A DNA stretch of 64,000 bases from positions 26,772 through 90,771 of the forward strand of contig CAYWRY010000001.1 of the NCBI GenBank assembly GCA_964460485.1, in the 5' to 3' direction. Below are positions 32,440 to 41,073 of this stretch, piece after piece. The number at the start of each line of letters is the position of its first letter. Positions within the stretch are counted from its first letter, which is position 1. A program made the position numbers and the translations under genes. The notes under the pieces were generated by a model. That model made no database searches and had not been told where the DNA came from. It saw only the letters and a program-made list of their open reading frames with translations. Source of the DNA: VGRF01 sp964460485. Lineage in GTDB: Bacteria; Myxococcota_A; UBA9160; UBA6930.

Positions 32440-33684
32440 ATGAACTTCGATCGCGAGTCCCTCCTCGCGTTCTACGAGCTCAGCGACACGGAGATCGCCC
32501 GCCTCGCCGAGCTGCGGCCGATGCTCGAGAAGCGTGCCGACAGCTTGGTCGCCGCCTTCTACCGGCACCTGCTGGGCTTCCCCGAGACGCGCAAGCTGCT
32601 GCGCGATCCGCGGGTCACCGAGCGGCTGCTGGGGGAGCAGAAGCGCTACCTGCTGAGCCTCGCCTCGCCCACGATCGACGACGCGTACCTGGAGCAGAGA
32701 CGCCAGATCGGCGTGGCGCACGAGCGCATCGGGCTCGCGCCGACCTGGTACCTGGGCGCCTATTCGCTCTACGAGGCGCTGCTCGTCCCCATCTTGCTCG
32801 AGGAGTACTCATCGAACCTGGAGCGCGCCCGCGGGCTGCTCATGACCCTGCGGCGGCGGCTGCATCTCGACGCGGCGCTCGCGCTCGAGACCTACGTGGA
32901 CCGTCGCGAGCGGGATCTCGAGTACCTGAACCAGCAGCTTGCCGAGGCGAGCCGCAAGCTCGCGCGCGACCTCGAGAGCACCGGCGTCGAGCTGCGCTCG
33001 AGCCGCGCGCGGGCGCAGGCGGCCGAGCGGCTCGCCTCGATCGGCACCCTCGTCGCCGGCCTCGCCCACGAGATCGGCACGCCCATGGGCGTGATCCAGG
33101 GCCACGCCAAGCTGCTCGAGAACGCCGTGCAGGACGAGAGCGGGCGCTGGCGCCTGCGGACGATTCAGGCACAGATCTCGCGGATCGCGCGGATCATGGA
33201 GAGCCTGCTCAACATGGCGCGGCCCTCCGCGCGGCGTACCCGCGTCCTGGTTGCGCTGCCGGCGGTGCTCGACAACACGCTGGCTTTCCTGACGGAGCGG
33301 CTCACGCGGCGGCGCGTCGAGGTGGTGCGCGACTACGCCGAGACGCCGTCGATCCGCGCCGACCCCGAGGCGCTCCAGCAGATCTTCCTGAACCTGGTGA
33401 TGAACGCGATCGACGCCATGCCAAGCGGCGGAGAGCTGCGCGTCTCGATCGCCCCGATCGAGGCCGGCGCGGAGGTGCGCATCGCGGACAACGGGAGCGG
33501 CATGCCCCCCGAGGCGCGCGAGCGGATCTTCGACCCGTTCTTCACGACGAAGGAGGCCGGCCAGGGCCACGGGCTCGGCCTCGCGGTCGCCCAAGGCATC
33601 GCCCACGACCACGGCGGCGAAATCACCCTGGTCCGCTCCGGCCCGGGCGGCACCGAGTTTCGCGTCACGCTCGCGGCTGAGTGA
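32440..33684 (+). CDS. Globin-coupled sensor histidine kinase
   Basis: This 414-residue cytosolic kinase has no membrane segment. About residues 1-165 are a protoglobin domain, with the likely heme-proximal His94 in GVAHERIGL followed by the family's PTWYLGAY. A coiled coil leads to the HisKA box GLAHEIGTPMG (His210), then the ATPase with NLVMNAIDAM, DNGSGMP, FDPFFTTK and GHGLGLA. It should sense O2, NO or CO through heme and phosphorylate the neighbouring response regulator, which starts 134 bases downstream. Unlike its neighbours, it has no sigma-54 box with correct spacing, as expected if it must be made before induction. Confidence 0.93.
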   Translation: MNFDRESLLAFYELSDTEIARLAELRPMLEKRADSLVAAFYRHLLGFPETRKLLRDPRVTERLLGEQKRYLLSLASPTIDDAYLEQRRQIGVAHERIGLAPTWYLGAYSLYEALLVPILLEEYSSNLERARGLLMTLRRRLHLDAALALETYVDRRERDLEYLNQQLAEASRKLARDLESTGVELRSSRARAQAAERLASIGTLVAGLAHEIGTPMGVIQGHAKLLENAVQDESGRWRLRTIQAQISRIARIMESLLNMARPSARRTRVLVALPAVLDNTLAFLTERLTRRRVEVVRDYAETPSIRADPEALQQIFLNLVMNAIDAMPSGGELRVSIAPIEAGAEVRIADNGSGMPPEARERIFDPFFTTKEAGQGHGLGLAVAQGIAHDHGGEITLVRSGPGGTEFRVTLAAE

Positions 33685-33787
33685 GCGGGGGACCCGGGGC
33701 TGGGGCACGGCGTCGCCGCCCGCGGCGTGATGTGGTGCAGAATGCCTCGCAACGGGAGGTTCGAGGTGCCGCATCGGCTGGCGCCAT

Positions 33788-33803
33788 TGGCATGAAGCCT
33801 GCT
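33788..33803 (+). promoter_or_regulatory. Sigma-54 promoter for the sigma-54 response regulator gene
   Basis: TGGCATGAAGCCTGCT matches TGGCAYG with TGCW at the right spacing. The predicted transcription start is near 33814, 4 bases before the ATG at 33818. It implies positive autoregulation and a leaderless message. Confidence 0.83.
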
Positions 33804-33817
33804 CCAACTAGAACCGC

Positions 33818-35227
33818 ATGCGACACACGGCTCAGATCCTCATCGTCGACGATGACCGCGCCATGCGCGAAATGCTTGCCTCGCTGTTCAAGGAGCGCGG
33901 GCTCTGGGTGGAAGAGGCGAGCTCCGCTCGCGCTGCACTCGAGCTCGCGGCGGAGCGCGAGTTCGACGTGGTGCTCTCCGACATCCGCATGCCCGGCCTC
34001 TCGGGCATCGAGCTGGTGGGACAGCTGCGCCGGCTGCGTCCCAACACGCCGGTCGTGCTGATGACGGCATTCGGCACGATCGACTCGGCGGTCGAGGCGA
34101 TGCGCGCGGGCGCCTTCGACTACATCACCAAGCCCTTCGAGCCGGAAGCGGTGAGCTTCGCCGTGGATCGCGCCATCGAGCGCGCGGCCCTGGCGCGCGA
34201 GAACGAGACGCTGCGGCGCGCGGTGCAGACCACCGGCGAGCTGGGCGAGTTGATCGGCTCGAGCGCTGCGATGCGCGACATCATCGCGCTGATCCAGCGC
34301 GTGGGTCACAGCCGCGCGAGCGTGCTGATCACGGGCGAGAGCGGCACGGGAAAGGAGGTGATCGCGCGGACGCTGCACTTCCACGGCGCGCGTCGCGAGA
34401 TGCCGTTCGTGCCGATCAACTGCACGGCGATTCCCGAGGGCCTGCTCGAGAGCGAGCTGTTCGGTCACGTGCGCGGCGCCTTCACCGGCGCGCACACCAA
34501 CAAGCGCGGCCTGTTCGAGAAGGCCAATGGCGGGACGCTGTTCCTCGACGAGGTCGGCGACATGGGCCTCGCGCTCCAGGGCAAGCTGCTGCGCGTGCTC
34601 CAGGATCGCGAGATCCGGCCGGTGGGCGGTACCCAGACGATCAAGGTGGACGTGCGCATCATCGCGGCCACCAACAAGGACCTGCCCGCCGAGATCGCCG
34701 CCGGGCGTTTCCGCGAGGACCTGTTCTACCGGCTGAACGTCGTGCCCATCCACGTCCCGCCCCTGCGCGAGCGCACCGACGACATCCCGGCGCTGGTGGA
34801 GGCCTTCCTGCGGCGCCACGGCGAGGGGCGCAAGCGCTTCGTCTCCGCCGAGGCGATGGCCGTGCTGCGCGCGCAGCCGTGGCGCGGCAACGCCCGCGAG
34901 CTGGAGAACACGATCGAGCGCGCGATCGCGCTGACGGACGTGGAGACGCTGGGCCCCGCCGACATCCCGCTGCCGGCGAGCACCGGGGGTCCGCCCGCGA
35001 CAGGAGCCTCCGCAGGAGCGCCGGTGGATCTCGACACCCTGCTGCGCGCTGCGGCGGCGCGCGGCACGAGCCTGCGCGACCTCGACGAGAAGTACACGGC
35101 CATCGTGCTCGCCCACACGGGGGGCAACAAGGTGCGCGCGTCGCAGATCCTCGGCATCGACCGGAAGACGCTCTACCGTCGCGCCGAGCGCCGCGCCCGC
35201 GAAGAGGGCGCGAGCGACGAGGAGTGA
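33818..35227 (+). CDS. NtrC-family sigma-54-dependent response regulator
   Basis: This 469-residue protein has a receiver domain (1-120) with DDD near residue 11, phospho-acceptor Asp55 in SDIRMP and Lys105 in TKPF. An AAA+ domain follows with Walker A GESGTGKE (173-180), the sigma-54-contacting GAFTGA (220-225) and LFLDEVGDM. The C-terminal Fis-type helix-turn-helix contains NKVRASQILGIDRKTLYRR. It activates sigma-54 promoters from upstream sites and is the prime candidate activator of the 16 boxes in this window. The receiver fold begins by residue 6, so the ATG at 33818 must be the start even though it lacks a ribosome site. Confidence 0.95.
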   Translation: MRHTAQILIVDDDRAMREMLASLFKERGLWVEEASSARAALELAAEREFDVVLSDIRMPGLSGIELVGQLRRLRPNTPVVLMTAFGTIDSAVEAMRAGAFDYITKPFEPEAVSFAVDRAIERAALARENETLRRAVQTTGELGELIGSSAAMRDIIALIQRVGHSRASVLITGESGTGKEVIARTLHFHGARREMPFVPINCTAIPEGLLESELFGHVRGAFTGAHTNKRGLFEKANGGTLFLDEVGDMGLALQGKLLRVLQDREIRPVGGTQTIKVDVRIIAATNKDLPAEIAAGRFREDLFYRLNVVPIHVPPLRERTDDIPALVEAFLRRHGEGRKRFVSAEAMAVLRAQPWRGNARELENTIERAIALTDVETLGPADIPLPASTGGPPATGASAGAPVDLDTLLRAAAARGTSLRDLDEKYTAIVLAHTGGNKVRASQILGIDRKTLYRRAERRAREEGASDEE

Positions 35228-35230
35228 CGC

Positions 35231-36115
35231 GTGAAGAGCCCCCGCAAGATCCTGGTGGCGACCGACTTCTCCGCCGGCGCCGAGCGCGCGTTGGACACGG
35301 CGCTCGCGCTCGCCGCTCCAGCGAAGGGCGAAGTGCACGTGGTGCACGCGCTCGAGATCCCGCTGCCGATGTTCGAGCCCTACGCGGTCGCGCTTCCGCC
35401 GGAGCTGATCGGCGCCGCCCGCAAGACGGCGCAAGAGAAGCTCGCCGCGGCCGGCGAGAAGGTGCGCGCGCGCGGTCTCACCGGCACGACCTTCCTCGGC
35501 GAGGTGCCGGCTTCGATGTGCGTCGCCGAGCGCGCCAAGGCAATCGGCGCGGATCTGGCGGTGATCGGCACCCACGGCCACACCGGCTTCAAGCGCTTCC
35601 TGCTCGGCAGCGTCGCGGAGCGCACGGTGAAGGAATCTCCGGTCTCGGTGCTCACGGTGAAGGGCGAGGGGCGCGCCGAGGCGCCCAAGACGATCGTGAT
35701 CGGCGTCGACTTCTCGAAGCACTCCCAGGAAGCCGTGGAGCTGGCCGCGGACTGGGCGCGGGCGTTCGGCGCGACTCTCTACCTGGTGCACGGCCTCGAG
35801 CTGCGCATGCCGTTCGTCACTCCGTACGAGGTATCGGTGCCGGACGCGCTCATCGACGCCGCCTACGCGGAGGGCAAGAAGCGCCTCCAGGAGCTGGCCG
35901 GGAAGCTCACGGGCGTGAACGTGCGCACGGAGCTCGCGAGCGCACCCGCCCACGCGGCCCTCGACGGCGTGGCAGAACGCGTCCGCGCGGACTTGATCGT
36001 GACCGGCTCGCGCGGCCTCGGCGGCATCAAGCATGCGGTGCTCGGCAGCGTCGCGGAGCGCACGCTGCGCCACGCGCCGTGCAGCGTGCTCACGGTGAAG
36101 TCGCACATCGGGTGA
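35231..36115 (+). CDS. Universal stress protein, tandem UspA domains
   Basis: This 294-residue protein has two Usp domains, about residues 1-140 and 150-294. Each starts with a V-A/G-x-DFS strand and ends with an ATP-binding-type loop: GTHGHTGFKRFLLGSVAERTV and GSRGLGGIKHAVLGSVAERTL (both fit G-2x-G-9x-G-S/T). It is cytosolic and binds ATP in related proteins. The GTG at 35231 is 3 bases after the response regulator stop, so it shares the autoregulated unit. Confidence 0.95.
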   Translation: MKSPRKILVATDFSAGAERALDTALALAAPAKGEVHVVHALEIPLPMFEPYAVALPPELIGAARKTAQEKLAAAGEKVRARGLTGTTFLGEVPASMCVAERAKAIGADLAVIGTHGHTGFKRFLLGSVAERTVKESPVSVLTVKGEGRAEAPKTIVIGVDFSKHSQEAVELAADWARAFGATLYLVHGLELRMPFVTPYEVSVPDALIDAAYAEGKKRLQELAGKLTGVNVRTELASAPAHAALDGVAERVRADLIVTGSRGLGGIKHAVLGSVAERTLRHAPCSVLTVKSHIG

Positions 36116-36204
36116 CGCGGCGCCGCTCGCGCGGCGGCGAGGCGAAGCATGGGGATCGGTGAGGCGCCGCGAATCCGGCTCGCCGCTCGCGCCGGCGCGC
36201 GCTG

Positions 36205-37797
36205 ATGAGTGCGCTGAGCCAAGTGGGATCGATGCTCGCGCTCGGCGTGGCGCTGCTGCTGTTCGGGATGTGGCTGCTGCGCGAGGGGATGCGCGAGTTC
36301 GCCGGCGCGCGGCTCCAGCGCTGGCTCACGCGCGTGACCCAGAGCCCACTGCGCGGCGCGCTGGCCGGGGCGGCCGCCACGGCGGCGGTGCAGTCGTCGA
36401 GCGCGACGATCGTCACGGCGATCGGCTTCGCGAGCACGGGTCTACTCGAGTTCTCGCAGGCGCTCGGGATCGTCTTCGGCGCGAACGTCGGCACGACGCT
36501 GACCGGCTGGCTGGTGCTCGCCGTCGGGATCCGCTGGAAGCTCGTCTTCGCAGCGCCGCTGCTCGCCCTCGTGGGCGTCTGGCTGCATCTCTATGCCCAG
36601 CGCCGCCTCGCCAGCGCCGGCCGCGTGATCGGCGGACTCGCGCTCGCGCTGCTCGGCATCGAGGCGCTCGGCAGCGCCCTCTCCGGAGACGCGGTGGCGA
36701 GCGCACTCGCGGCAGTTCCGGGCGACTCCCTCGGCTCCCGGCTCGCGCTGGTCGCCATCGGCACCGGGATCACGCTGGTCGCGCAGTCCTCCTCGGCGGG
36801 CGTGGCCGCGGCGCTCGCGGCCGTGCATGCGGGGGCGCTCGACCTCGGCCAGGCCGCCGCGGTGGTGATCGGCTTCGACCTCGGCACGACGGGCAGCGCC
36901 GTGCTCGCCTCGCTGCGCGGCTCGCTCGCCGCGCGCCGCACCAGCTTCGCGCACGTGATCTTCAACGTGTTCACCGCGCTGGGCGCGCTGCTGCTGCTGC
37001 CCGCGCTTTCCGTGCTGCTCGCGGCCCTTGCGCGCAGCGGGCACGCGCTGTCCCCGGAGGTCGCGCTCGTGGCCTTCCACTCGACCTTCAACCTGGCCGG
37101 CGCGGCCGCGGCGATCCCGCTGGCGGGCCCGTTCGCCGCGCTCGTCGAGCGTCTCGTCCCCGAGCGGCGGCGCACGCTCACGCGCCGGCTCGACGCGCGG
37201 CTGCTGCGGGAGCCCGACGTCGCCCTCGACGCGGCGTCGGCGACGCTCGGCGAGATCGCGCTCCAGGCGTTCGCGCGGCTCGAGGGCATGCTCGCCGGAA
37301 CGCCGTGCGATCCCGGCGAGATCGAGCTGCTCGAGAGCGCGCTCGTGGAGACCCAGCAGTTCGTGGCCCGGATCCGGTGTGAGGCGAGCGAGGCGCAGGC
37401 GCTCGTCTCCGCGCTGCACGCCGTCGACGAGCTGCACCGCCTGCTCGATCGCATGCAGCAGGAGGGACGCGTCGCGCCCTTCGCCGAGGACGCCGAGCTG
37501 GCGGGGCGTGCGCGCGCGCTTTCGGCTGCGCTGCCCCGGCCCCTGGAGGCGCGCGAGCGCGCCGAGGGCGGAGTGGAGCGCGCCGCCGCCGAGCTCGCCG
37601 CGGAGCGCAGCGCTCACCGCGAGCGCATCCTCGCGGCGGCCAGTCGCGGCGAGCTCACGCCCGCGGCGGCCCTCGACCGCATGGACAGCTGGCGCTGGCT
37701 GGAGCGTTGCGCTCACCACGCGTGGCGGATCGTCCACCACATTGGCCGAGTCGGCGCCTCGAGCGGCGCCGAGCGCGAGCCCGCAGAGCCCTCTTGA
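36205..37797 (+). CDS. Na+/phosphate cotransporter family with PhoU-like tail
   Basis: This 530-residue protein has an N-terminal membrane part (about residues 1-310) with the duplicated Na/Pi-cotransporter motifs QSSSAT and QSSSAG and GANVGTT. The C-terminal helical part of about 200 residues resembles PhoU. It would import phosphate with Na+ or regulate its flow at the inner membrane. It lies 89 bases after the universal stress gene, and I see no sigma-54 box of its own, so it may be the end of that unit. Phosphate uptake would support the PRPP and phosphorylase enzymes. Confidence 0.92.
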   Translation: MSALSQVGSMLALGVALLLFGMWLLREGMREFAGARLQRWLTRVTQSPLRGALAGAAATAAVQSSSATIVTAIGFASTGLLEFSQALGIVFGANVGTTLTGWLVLAVGIRWKLVFAAPLLALVGVWLHLYAQRRLASAGRVIGGLALALLGIEALGSALSGDAVASALAAVPGDSLGSRLALVAIGTGITLVAQSSSAGVAAALAAVHAGALDLGQAAAVVIGFDLGTTGSAVLASLRGSLAARRTSFAHVIFNVFTALGALLLLPALSVLLAALARSGHALSPEVALVAFHSTFNLAGAAAAIPLAGPFAALVERLVPERRRTLTRRLDARLLREPDVALDAASATLGEIALQAFARLEGMLAGTPCDPGEIELLESALVETQQFVARIRCEASEAQALVSALHAVDELHRLLDRMQQEGRVAPFAEDAELAGRARALSAALPRPLEARERAEGGVERAAAELAAERSAHRERILAAASRGELTPAAALDRMDSWRWLERCAHHAWRIVHHIGRVGASSGAEREPAEPS

Positions 37798-37840
37798 GCC
37801 GCGCGTGGCGCGCGCCGGCTGCGCCCGCGAGCGCATCGCC

Positions 37841-37856
37841 GGGCACGCCTCGTGCA
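37841..37856 (+). promoter_or_regulatory. Sigma-54 promoter for the second Hsp20 gene
   Basis: GGGCACGCCTCGTGCA contains the full GGCACG block with TGCA at correct spacing. The predicted transcription start is near 37867, 28 bases before the ATG at 37895. Confidence 0.82.
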
Positions 37857-37894
37857 CTCGGATCGCAGTGCAAGAAGCGTACGAGGAGGCGTCC

Positions 37895-38350
37895 ATGGCC
37901 GAGAGCAGGCGGCCCGGTGTTGCGACGCACGGGCCCGCCAGAGTCGACCCACCGGCGGAGGGCGCGGGCGCGCGAGTCTATCCCCGCGAGTTCCTGGAGG
38001 CGTTCTGGGGCCACGGCGGGCGGGAGTTGCCCGTACTCGACGTGTGCGAGGGCGAGGACGGCTACGTCGTGAGCGCCGAGCTGCCCGGCGTGAGCCGCGA
38101 GGACGTGACCGTCGAGGTGCTCGGGCACGTGCTCACGATCCGGGGCGAGAAGAAGCGTGCGTGCGAGCGGGAGGCCGAACGCTGCCGCGTCGTCGAGCGC
38201 ACGTTCGGCGCGTTCTCGCGCAGCTTCACGCTGCCCGCGGACGCGAACGCAGAGCGCATCTCCGCCACGCTCGAGCACGGTGTGCTGACCGTGACGGTGG
38301 CCAAGCAATGCGAGCGGGCGCCGCGCGTGATCGAGGTCGGCTCGAGCTGA
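37895..38350 (+). CDS. Hsp20/alpha-crystallin small heat shock protein (copy 2)
   Basis: This 151-residue holdase has an alpha-crystallin domain about residues 48-140. ELPGVSREDVTVEVLGHVLTIRGEKK and GVLTVTVAK are close to copy 1 at 1604, and it ends with a V-I-E-V tail. The N-terminal 40 residues differ from copy 1, so client range or oligomer form may differ. GAGGAGG lies before the ATG at 37895. It is the last gene to the right with a sigma-54 box and marks the edge of the island. Confidence 0.94.
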   Translation: MAESRRPGVATHGPARVDPPAEGAGARVYPREFLEAFWGHGGRELPVLDVCEGEDGYVVSAELPGVSREDVTVEVLGHVLTIRGEKKRACEREAERCRVVERTFGAFSRSFTLPADANAERISATLEHGVLTVTVAKQCERAPRVIEVGSS

Positions 38351-38417
38351 CGCCCTCGCGCCTGCGGAGGGCGAACGCGTGCGCCGCCGCGGCGCGCAGG
38401 CGCTCTAAGATGCGCGC

Positions 38418-39362
38418 GTGCCGTCGCCCATCCACGCCTACGTCCCCTTCGCCGCCGCGCTGCGGCCACTGCTGGAGAAGCACTTCCCAGGCCGCGAGGT
38501 CGTCTGCTGGAGCAAGCCCGAAGAGTTCGCCGCAGGCCTCGGCGAGGCGACCTACCTGTTCGCGCTGCTCCCGCCCCGCGACCAGTGGGCGCGCGCCGAG
38601 AAGCTGCGGCTGATCCAGGCTTTCGGTGCGGGCGTCGACTACCTGCTGCCGGCCGTCGGGCTGCCGGAGCGCGTCGTGATCGCCAATCAGCGCGGCATGT
38701 CGGCGGAGCCCATGGCCGAGTTCGCGCTCGCGCTGGTGCTCGCGCTCGTGAAGCGGCTGCCGGTCTTCGTGAGCGCCCAGCGCGCGCACCGCTGGGAGCG
38801 ACATCTGCCCGAGCGCGCGGCGGGGAAGACGCTCGGCGTGCTCGGCCTCGGTGCGATCGGGCTCGCGCTCGCCGAGCGCGCCCACGCGCTCGGCATGCGC
38901 GTGATCGGCACCCAGCGCGTGCCGAAGGAGCATCCGGCGGTCGCGCGCGTCGAGCCCCAGTCGGGCACCGAGCGCGTGCTCGCGGAGAGCGACGTGGTGG
39001 TGATCCTCGTGCCGCTCACGGACGAGACGCGTGGCTCGATCGGCGCAGCGCAGCTCGCGCGCATGAAGCCCAGCGCGTACCTCGTCAACCTCGCGCGCGG
39101 TGGCATCGTCGACGAGGCGGCGCTGGGACGCGCGCTGGCGGACGGCCGGATCGCCGGCGCGGCCTTCGACGTGTTCGCCACCGAGCCGCTGCCTGCCGAC
39201 CACCCGCTCTGGGACGCGCCGAACTTCTGGGTGACGCCGCACGTCGCCGGCGGCTTCCCCGAGCTGCTCGAGACGTCGGTGCGCCTGTTCGCAGACAACG
39301 TCGCGCGGCTCGAGCGGGGCGAGGCGGTGGCCTCGGCGGTCGACCGCGTGCGGGGGTATTAG
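38418..39362 (+). CDS. D-2-hydroxyacid dehydrogenase
   Basis: This 314-residue NAD(P)-dependent enzyme has LGLGAIGLALAERA as the dinucleotide loop, the catalytic Arg in NLARGGIVDE and the catalytic His in TPHVAG. It reduces a 2-oxoacid to the D-2-hydroxyacid or the reverse; the substrate (glyoxylate, hydroxypyruvate or other) is not set by the sequence. The GTG at 38418 is the likely start. No sigma-54 box lies in the 67-base gap before it. Confidence 0.9.
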   Translation: MPSPIHAYVPFAAALRPLLEKHFPGREVVCWSKPEEFAAGLGEATYLFALLPPRDQWARAEKLRLIQAFGAGVDYLLPAVGLPERVVIANQRGMSAEPMAEFALALVLALVKRLPVFVSAQRAHRWERHLPERAAGKTLGVLGLGAIGLALAERAHALGMRVIGTQRVPKEHPAVARVEPQSGTERVLAESDVVVILVPLTDETRGSIGAAQLARMKPSAYLVNLARGGIVDEAALGRALADGRIAGAAFDVFATEPLPADHPLWDAPNFWVTPHVAGGFPELLETSVRLFADNVARLERGEAVASAVDRVRGY

Positions 39363-39466
39363 GGTCGCGTGCGCGCCTTGCAGCTCTCGCGCAGCCTCGC
39401 GAGCAGGGGCGTACGCCGGCGCGTCGCGCCCGTGCTCGCGGGCGCCGCGCGGATGCGAGCCGCCTC

Positions 39467-40630
39467 GTGAGCACGCGCCCCCTCGAGCGCGCGCGTGCGA
39501 ACCGGGCCATCAGCTTCTACGAGCTGGCCGACCGCCTGCTGTTGCGGCCGCTCGGTCCGGAGCTGGGCCACAAGCTGGCGCTGCTCGCGCTCGCCGCGCG
39601 CTTCTCCTTCGCGACGCCACAGGTGAACGATCCGTATCCCTGGCGGGGCCTCACCTTCCCGAATCGCGTGGGCGTCGCCGCGGGCTTCGACAAGAACGGC
39701 TTCGCGCTCACGGGGCTCGCCGAGATCGGCGCCGGTTTCGCCGAGATCGGAACGATCCTCACGCGACCCTGGCCCGGCAACGCGCTGCGGCCGCGCATGG
39801 CGCGGCTCGACTCCGTGCGCGGCATCTGGAACCGCCTCGGCTTCCCGAGCATCGGCGTCGCGCGCGTCGCGGAACGTCTCGCCCGCTTCCGGCGCGGCGA
39901 CATTCTGATCGGCTGCAACATCGCTCCGCACCCGCTGACGCTGCGCGCGGCCGGAGAGCCGGGCTTCGCGGCTCGCGTCCGCGCAGAGCTGGACGAGCTC
40001 GTCACGCAGCTTCACCCGTTCGCGAAGTTCTTCGTGGTCAACATGAGCTCGCCGAACACGAGCGGCCTGCGCGGCGTGCTCTACGGCGAGGGCTTCGCCC
40101 AGGAGATCGTCGCGCCGCTGCGCGCGCGGGTGGTGCGGCTCTCGGAGGAGCGCGGGCAGAAGTGGCCCACGCCGCTGCTCGTGAAGCTTCCGCCCGAGAC
40201 CCCGGAGCGCGAGCCGTGGACCGCCGCGACGCTGCGCCCGCTCGCCGGCCCGCTCGCCCACGCCGAGGTGTGCGACGGCTTCGTCGCCGTGAACACGTCC
40301 AGCGGGCTCGCGCTGCAGAAGGCGCCGGCGGCGCGGCCCGACGCGCCGGGCGGCGTCTCGGGGGCGCCGCTCTTCCCGCTCGCGCTCGGCGCGATGCGCG
40401 CGCTGGTGGAGATCGCATTGCCGGGGCAGCTGCGCATCGGCGTCGGCGGCGTGATGCGGCCCGAGGATGCGGTCGCCCTCGTCGACGTGGGCGCGAACCT
40501 GGTCGAGCTCTACTCGGGGATGATCTATCAGGGGCCGACGCTCCTCTGGAAGTGCGCCGACGCGGTGCAGGAGTACGCCGAGGTGGTGGAATACGGGCTC
40601 CCGCCGCGCGCGGAGCGGCCGAAGCTCTGA
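39467..40630 (+). CDS. pyrD: Dihydroorotate dehydrogenase (quinone), class 2
   Basis: This 387-residue FMN enzyme of pyrimidine synthesis oxidises dihydroorotate to orotate and passes electrons to membrane quinone. The N-terminal amphipathic helices, AAGFDKNG, the class 2 catalytic serine region NMSSPNTSGLRG, VKLPPET, AVNTS and GVGGV segments are all present. A GTG at 39467 was chosen; the region before it has no family match. It overlaps nothing and converges with a small membrane-anchored protein gene 1 base after its stop. Confidence 0.93.
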   Translation: MSTRPLERARANRAISFYELADRLLLRPLGPELGHKLALLALAARFSFATPQVNDPYPWRGLTFPNRVGVAAGFDKNGFALTGLAEIGAGFAEIGTILTRPWPGNALRPRMARLDSVRGIWNRLGFPSIGVARVAERLARFRRGDILIGCNIAPHPLTLRAAGEPGFAARVRAELDELVTQLHPFAKFFVVNMSSPNTSGLRGVLYGEGFAQEIVAPLRARVVRLSEERGQKWPTPLLVKLPPETPEREPWTAATLRPLAGPLAHAEVCDGFVAVNTSSGLALQKAPAARPDAPGGVSGAPLFPLALGAMRALVEIALPGQLRIGVGGVMRPEDAVALVDVGANLVELYSGMIYQGPTLLWKCADAVQEYAEVVEYGLPPRAERPKL

Positions 40631-40631
40631 G

Positions 40632-41045
40632 CTAGGGCTCGCGCGGCTCGAGTCGAATCGCCACATGGCCGCCCGCGTCGGCGCCGCTCGCGCGCAGCAG
40701 CTCTTCAGACCAGCCGTACTTCGCCAGCATCAGCTCGTCGATGCGCGCGACGGACTCGGGCGCGTCGACCACCGTCGCGCGGAACGCGCGTGTCTGGCCG
40801 CTGCGCTCGAGCTCGACGTCGGGGTTCGAGCGGATGCGCGGCAGCCAGGTGGCGTTGCTCGCGCCCGTGCGCAGCCAGGCGTGGCCGGCGTCGTCCACGA
40901 CCCAGAGTCGCGTCTCGTGTTCGCCGTCCTCGCCGTGCGAGTGCAGCACCACCACTTCGACGCGCTCGGCCATCGCCACGTACAGCACGCCGAGCGTCAC
41001 GACCGCGAGTGCGAGCGCGAGCGCGAGGCCTTTCAGGATCTTCAC
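40632..41045 (-). CDS. Membrane-anchored PNPOx-like split-barrel protein
   Basis: This 137-residue protein starts with one hydrophobic helix (residues 5-26). The rest resembles the deazaflavin-dependent nitroreductase/PNPOx-like barrel, with LWVVDDAGHAWLRTG, WLPRIRSNPDVELERSGQ and a late charged segment. It may bind a flavin or F420-like cofactor or have lost catalysis. It starts 28 bases after argF and probably shares that unit. Confidence 0.65.
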   Translation of the reverse strand: MKILKGLALALALAVVTLGVLYVAMAERVEVVVLHSHGEDGEHETRLWVVDDAGHAWLRTGASNATWLPRIRSNPDVELERSGQTRAFRATVVDAPESVARIDELMLAKYGWSEELLRASGADAGGHVAIRLEPREP

Positions 41046-41073
41046 GGGGACTCCTCGGAGGCGCGCGGGGAGG

